From Bacteroides fragilis NCTC 9343 (GTDB lineage: Bacteria; Bacteroidota; Bacteroidia; Bacteroidales; Bacteroidaceae): a DNA stretch of 64,000 bases. Below the pieces are notes generated by a model. It was not told where the DNA came from, did no database searches, and was given only the letters and a program-made list of their open reading frames with translations. The stretch lies in assembly GCF_000025985.1 (NCBI RefSeq), contig NC_003228.3, positions 992,001-1,056,000 of the forward strand, given 5' to 3'. Positions 60,019 through 64,000 of the stretch are shown piece by piece; position 1 is the first letter of the stretch; every line of letters begins with the position of its first letter. Position numbers and translations under genes: made by a program.

Positions 60019-60069
60019 AAAATACAAAATGACATTATATATACACTCTTGACTTTTTGTCGGAGTGCA

Positions 60070-62337
60070 TTAAGGGTTCAACTCGATCCATTCACCGGCT
60101 TGAGTATCTATGTTCAAGATATCCGTGCCGGATAAAGTATAGTTCTTATTCGGCTTCAATGTACCGGGACGGGCCATTTTCAACATGCCGCCTTTCTCCG
60201 AATAGATGCGTACCCGATTGATTTCTCCACCTTCCATCCGGGCCGATACCAGGAATGCACCCATGGCGCGTAAGTTTTCGAAGGATACATCTTTCCATTC
60301 TTTCGGTATTGCCGGGAAGATGCGTATTACGCCTGTGTGACTTTGCAGCAACATTTCTTGTATGCCTGCTGCAAAAGCGAAGTTACCTTCGAGCGTGAAG
60401 GGGCGGTAAGTGAAGCGGGATTTGCCGCTTTGGGTCTGGTCACCGTTGGCATGGAAGGTGTTCTTCAGGCAGAAGCATTCCGCAAAGGTTTTCAGGGCTT
60501 GTGCGGCACCTTCACCATCGAATGCACGGGCTTTCATATTGGCGAGCCAACTGTATGAATATCCTGTCCAGTAGTCCGGCCCTACTTTATCGAGTCTCTT
60601 CAAGGTGGCGCGGATGATGTGTTGTGACTTTTCTCCGTCGCTCCAGTCTATCAGTCCCAGCGGATGGATAGCCATGGCATGTGAAAAATGACGGTGTGAT
60701 TCTTTGTAGGGATATCCTTTGGCGAAAGTGAGGCAACCTTCTTCGTCTATGTCGTAATCCGGTAGTTGGGCTTCCAGGGATGCCCAGTGTCCGGCTTCGT
60801 CGGCCAGGTTCAGTTCGTGTGCCAGTTCGGAAGTAGCCTTAAAGAGGAAGTGCATCATTGCCAGGTCATAATTGGTCATGTCGCTGAACCACGCTTGCAG
60901 GGAGTTGTCGAATATTTCGGGACTTGAACTGAATTCCAGTTTACGTACTCCTTCGGGGGTAACTTCTGAAATTTGCTCCAGATAGATTGCCACATCCTTG
61001 ATGAATGGATAAGCACGCTCTTTGAGGAAAGTGCGGTCTGCCGAATATTTCCATTGCAGATAGAAGTGTTGTGCCAGCCATGCAGCTACGGTTTGCGACA
61101 TGGAGTATTGTATCCATCCTCCCATGGGTTCTCCTGTCAGGGTACAAACCCCCGGTATATTCATCCCTTCGGTACCGAAATAGCGGCGGGTGTAGCGTTT
61201 GTATGCATCCCGTTGGTTCCACAACGTGTTCAGATAGCCCATTCCTTCGGTCAGGTGATTGCCTGTATAGGCCGGCCAGTAACTTAGCTGGGTATTTAAA
61301 TCGTGATGATAGTCTCCCTTCCAGGGCGGAAGTTTGCCGTTATCGGCTGTCCATACAGCCTGCAGGGAGATGGGGTATGAGTGTTCGCGGGTAGTGGAAC
61401 CGAATTTATACATTTCGTTCTGATACTGTTTTTGCAGTACAGAATCGGGTAGAGTGATCGATGATTGTGCCCAGTACTTGTCCCAATATTCCAGGTGTGC
61501 CTGATAATCATGCTTTAGACCGCGTTGCAGGGCGGCTTCTGCCTTTTCGGAAGCTTGCTCGCCGGATAAGGAAGAGGTGACGCTCCAGGTACCGTACAAG
61601 GTTTCGCCTTCTTGCTTCCAACAGACTGTTACGTCATACGAAAAGTCTCCGTATCCCTTTTGATGGTAGGTTATTTGGTTTCCTTCACGAACCACTTTTC
61701 CTTGTTGATAGCCTAATCGGTGCAGATCTTGTCCCGAAACCGGATCGAGGCTGCCATCCGGCTTCGTTTTATTGTATACAGGAGTGATGATGGAGGGTTC
61801 TATCGGGGTTTTCAGGTTACGGAATACAAACCATCCGATCGGTTCGGTAGCATGAACGAAAGTCTGCATTTGTGTTCCGTCTGCCCAGTCTGCTTCACAT
61901 AAGGCATTGTTCAGGTAAAGTCTTACCTGAGTCGGAGTGCCGATCTGCTCTAATGGAAATTCGATGGCAGCTCCGGGAATCTTGGACGGCGCGGGATTCA
62001 TGTCATAAGGCCAGTCCAGCTTTTTCTGTACGGGCAGATAGTTCTTTTGACGAATATGTTCTTTTACCCAGGAGAAGCGGAAGTTATCTCCCGACAGACT
62101 GTCTACCGGACGTAAATCCCATAAATCGGTTCTGTCCAGTGACAGGCGTAGGGTGGAGTCACGTTGCCATACCAAGGCACCGACGGTAGCATTTCCCAAG
62201 GGCATTGCTTCGTCCCACGACCGGGCAAGTCCGGTGAATACAAGATCACTCTCTGAAGGAGTGACCGGACAATAGTCATACGAGTTGCAACTGCTCCACA
62301 GACCACAACAGAGTAGTAATAGTAGTTTGATTTTCAT
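60070..62337 (-). CDS. GH95-like alpha-L-fucosidase/galactosidase, atypical active site
   Basis: A 755-residue lipoprotein (LWSSC, Cys17). The fold is GH95: an N-terminal beta domain, then an (alpha/alpha)6 barrel with GDYHHDLNTQLSYWP, SSPEIFDNS, SHRHFSHAMAIHP and LEGNFAFAAGIQEML. GH95 enzymes include alpha-1,2-fucosidases and alpha-galactosidases. Aligned by eye to the Bifidobacterium enzyme AfcA, the acid Glu is kept (Glu474), the second Asn is kept (Asn348), but the first Asn is Asp346 and the Asp of DGN is Glu650. Specificity may therefore differ. It probably removes caps from mucin glycans. Confidence 0.83.
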   Translation of the reverse strand: MKIKLLLLLCCGLWSSCNSYDYCPVTPSESDLVFTGLARSWDEAMPLGNATVGALVWQRDSTLRLSLDRTDLWDLRPVDSLSGDNFRFSWVKEHIRQKNYLPVQKKLDWPYDMNPAPSKIPGAAIEFPLEQIGTPTQVRLYLNNALCEADWADGTQMQTFVHATEPIGWFVFRNLKTPIEPSIITPVYNKTKPDGSLDPVSGQDLHRLGYQQGKVVREGNQITYHQKGYGDFSYDVTVCWKQEGETLYGTWSVTSSLSGEQASEKAEAALQRGLKHDYQAHLEYWDKYWAQSSITLPDSVLQKQYQNEMYKFGSTTREHSYPISLQAVWTADNGKLPPWKGDYHHDLNTQLSYWPAYTGNHLTEGMGYLNTLWNQRDAYKRYTRRYFGTEGMNIPGVCTLTGEPMGGWIQYSMSQTVAAWLAQHFYLQWKYSADRTFLKERAYPFIKDVAIYLEQISEVTPEGVRKLEFSSSPEIFDNSLQAWFSDMTNYDLAMMHFLFKATSELAHELNLADEAGHWASLEAQLPDYDIDEEGCLTFAKGYPYKESHRHFSHAMAIHPLGLIDWSDGEKSQHIIRATLKRLDKVGPDYWTGYSYSWLANMKARAFDGEGAAQALKTFAECFCLKNTFHANGDQTQSGKSRFTYRPFTLEGNFAFAAGIQEMLLQSHTGVIRIFPAIPKEWKDVSFENLRAMGAFLVSARMEGGEINRVRIYSEKGGMLKMARPGTLKPNKNYTLSGTDILNIDTQAGEWIELNP

Positions 62338-62401
62338 AATATTAAAAAAGATCAGTTTATAATGTTCTACTTTCAGACTTGTGCTATTATAAATACAATG
62401 A

Positions 62402-62433
62402 GAATAGCAGTCACCATAGAGCGACCGCTATTC
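62402..62433. terminator. Hairpin after the partial GH2 gene
   Basis: Thirteen-base arms with two wobble pairs (62402-62414 and 62421-62433) surround a six-base loop. It lies 28 bases after the GH2 stop codon. The T-run is stronger on the plus strand, so its direction is uncertain. Confidence 0.55.
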
Positions 62434-62460
62434 TTTTAATGTATTTTAAGATTCGTCTGA

Positions 62461-64000
62461 CTATTTATTCAATAGCAATTCGATCGCCTTGCTACCCTTG
62501 CCTCCGGATTTCTCTTCGGATGCCGGGGCGAAAAGTGCATCCAACAGGTAAACGGGTAAACTCTTTGTCGGGTTGAAATGCCCGGATGACACATAATTAC
62601 GGACAGACGTTAGTAACTGCTGCATCGCAGGTCTTTCATCGATTTTCTTTTCCGGATCGGCACAGAGCACGAATAGTTTTCCTTTTCCTACCTTAGCTTC
62701 GAACGAGATACCCAGTTTTTGGTTGGTCTCGTATGAGTCAATGCTCTGTATCAATGGGGTGATTTCTTTCAGTTCGTCGAGTTCCAGGGCTGTCGAATAG
62801 TTCAGGATGTCCCACCATTGCCAGTCGGCATAGTTCCGGGTGGGGAAGTCGCGAAAGGCGGGATGCTCGTTATCGATCAGTGTACCTACGATCATTGGAT
62901 TCCAGTTGAACATAATCGGGTTCCAGAAATGGCTGGCGAAGTGCGCTTTGCGTCCTTTACACTTTTCAGGAATTAACAGTACATTCTTGCCTTCGTTGAG
63001 CCACTGTTTGGTTTCGTCATTCCAGGTACGGGTGTAGACAAAGTTGTGCTGTTCCGTTTTCGGTTGTTCCGGATATACCCACACATCCCATTCATTGTGT
63101 ATACCGCCCAGCTCAGCCTTCAAGGTCAGTTTGCGGGCACTGTCCATCCCGTTCAAGGGGAGTTCGATGATTCCGAGTGAATCTACCGTAGCAGGTTGTA
63201 TGCTTTTTGTCTTCAGGCTTCCTTTGTGGTATACGGTTCCGTCTTCACCGGTCAGTGTCCAGTTCAGTTTCCGGCTGTTCAGGGCATCTTTACCGAAATG
63301 GTAAATTTCCATTTTTGCCTTTAGTTTTTCCCCGTTTCTGAAAGTGCGTTTGGGTAAACGTGCCAGGAGTACGGTCGGAGCACACGATTCTCTGAACTTT
63401 TCGGGTGTTACCAGTCCTTTGCTTTCCCAGAAAGCGTCGAGGATGCCTACAAAGGCACTGCCCTGTCCGGGGAAATCGGCCAGTCCCAACAACTGAAAAC
63501 CACCGGAGTTGCGAGTACGGAGCAGCGATTCGTTTACCTCTTTATATTGCAGCACCGTATGTGCTCCGGTTGCCCGGAAGAAATCGTTGGCTTGGTGCAA
63601 CATGCCGTTTTTGGCAAGCCGTTCGCGGAATACCTCGAAATTGCGTGCTTCTACAACGCCGGTATATTTCTTCATTTCCTCAAAGTTGGGATACATACAG
63701 CGTTGTCCGGTTTCGTGAGCAATCACCGGTACATCGATATCCGATTCTTTGCAACGGTCCCAGTCAGTCGATGGCTTTCCTTCGTATACGGTAATCCATC
63801 CTTTCGAGGTGACATGCGACACATAGTACTGATCCGAAGGAGTATGAGTACGTGCGGTCGAGGCGCTATAGAGCCGTCGGTTATCATACTTCTGTGCCTT
63901 TTTTACCAGATCTTCCAATACGGCGAAGTCACCCTCGTTTTCGTTGCCGTTACACATCAGGATGAAAGAGGGGTGATTGCCATAGGCATCGAGAATGGCA
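62461..64000 (-). CDS. GH2-family glycosidase, C-terminal part (cut by window end)
   Basis: At least 513 codons are visible; the frame continues past base 64000 and the N-terminus is missing. The first residues AILDAYGNHPSFIL and MCNGNENEGDF carry the GH2 acid/base Glu in the NE pair. PVIAHETGQRCMYPNF carries the likely nucleophile Glu. This is the TIM-barrel end of a GH2 enzyme followed by a C-terminal domain. The HETGQ signature differs from the LacZ-like enzyme at 53207. Substrate is unknown; it is upstream of and probably co-transcribed with the GH95-like gene. Confidence 0.88.
   Translation of the reverse strand, partial: AILDAYGNHPSFILMCNGNENEGDFAVLEDLVKKAQKYDNRRLYSASTARTHTPSDQYYVSHVTSKGWITVYEGKPSTDWDRCKESDIDVPVIAHETGQRCMYPNFEEMKKYTGVVEARNFEVFRERLAKNGMLHQANDFFRATGAHTVLQYKEVNESLLRTRNSGGFQLLGLADFPGQGSAFVGILDAFWESKGLVTPEKFRESCAPTVLLARLPKRTFRNGEKLKAKMEIYHFGKDALNSRKLNWTLTGEDGTVYHKGSLKTKSIQPATVDSLGIIELPLNGMDSARKLTLKAELGGIHNEWDVWVYPEQPKTEQHNFVYTRTWNDETKQWLNEGKNVLLIPEKCKGRKAHFASHFWNPIMFNWNPMIVGTLIDNEHPAFRDFPTRNYADWQWWDILNYSTALELDELKEITPLIQSIDSYETNQKLGISFEAKVGKGKLFVLCADPEKKIDERPAMQQLLTSVRNYVSSGHFNPTKSLPVYLLDALFAPASEEKSGGKGSKAIELLLNK

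Overview
The window looks like chromosome from a gut Bacteroides, most probably the B. fragilis group. The evidence is a SusC-type TonB-dependent receptor with an adjacent one-protein hybrid two-component regulator, many secreted glycosidases, fused murF-alr and lpxC-fabZ genes, and promoters of the Bacteroides type (a -7 box TAnnTTTG, sometimes with a -33 TTTG about 19 bases upstream). The species is an inference from memory of a B. fragilis PNGase F homologue; nothing in the window names it. No tRNA, rRNA, CRISPR array or intact insertion sequence was found.

Layout. Positions 1-9.7 kb are the edge of a polysaccharide-utilisation locus: the start of a SusC receptor, a hybrid sensor/regulator, an MFS sugar-acid-type transporter, and a two-gene operon of a GH29 fucosidase and a PNGase F-like N-glycan amidase. 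Together they suggest uptake and trimming of host fucosylated N-glycans. 9.7-19.6 kb holds a possible small RNA, a nuclease-helicase, an acyltransferase, tatA-tatC, the murF-alr fusion and a GSCFA protein. 19.6-21.5 kb is a gene-poor stretch with a perfect 25-bp inverted repeat and several hairpins. 21.5-25.7 kb is a BlaI/M56 peptidase signalling pair, a 45-residue small ORF and a TPR histidine kinase.

25.8-46.5 kb is largely housekeeping and mostly on the minus strand. It includes miaA, the lipid A genes lpxD-lpxC/fabZ-lpxA, an HD phosphohydrolase, pyrF, prfA, purM, then lemA/TPM/hydrolase/aroE/ubiE, then phoH-purC, and a flotillin with its NfeD-like partner. Tight junctions show operons: pyrF and the HD gene share one base, and lpxD/lpxC/lpxA are 3-10 bases apart.

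46.7-64 kb is a second carbohydrate region. It carries a GH110 alpha-1,3-galactosidase, a GH109 alpha-N-acetylgalactosaminidase, a GH95-like enzyme with unusual active-site residues, two GH2 enzymes (one cut by the window end) and an N-acetylhexosamine kinase. It is interspersed with truA and transporters. These activities fit removal of blood-group A/B and fucosylated caps from mucin-type glycans and salvage of the released HexNAc. No SusC/SusD pair is present in this part.

The least explained items are the 25-bp inverted repeat, the possible small RNA at about 9.85-9.92 kb, the M56 peptidase fused to a TonB-plug-like and a carboxypeptidase-regulatory-like domain, the DUF4468-flavin reductase fusion, and the many long hairpins at gene ends. 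I did not find an unmistakable new multi-gene system.
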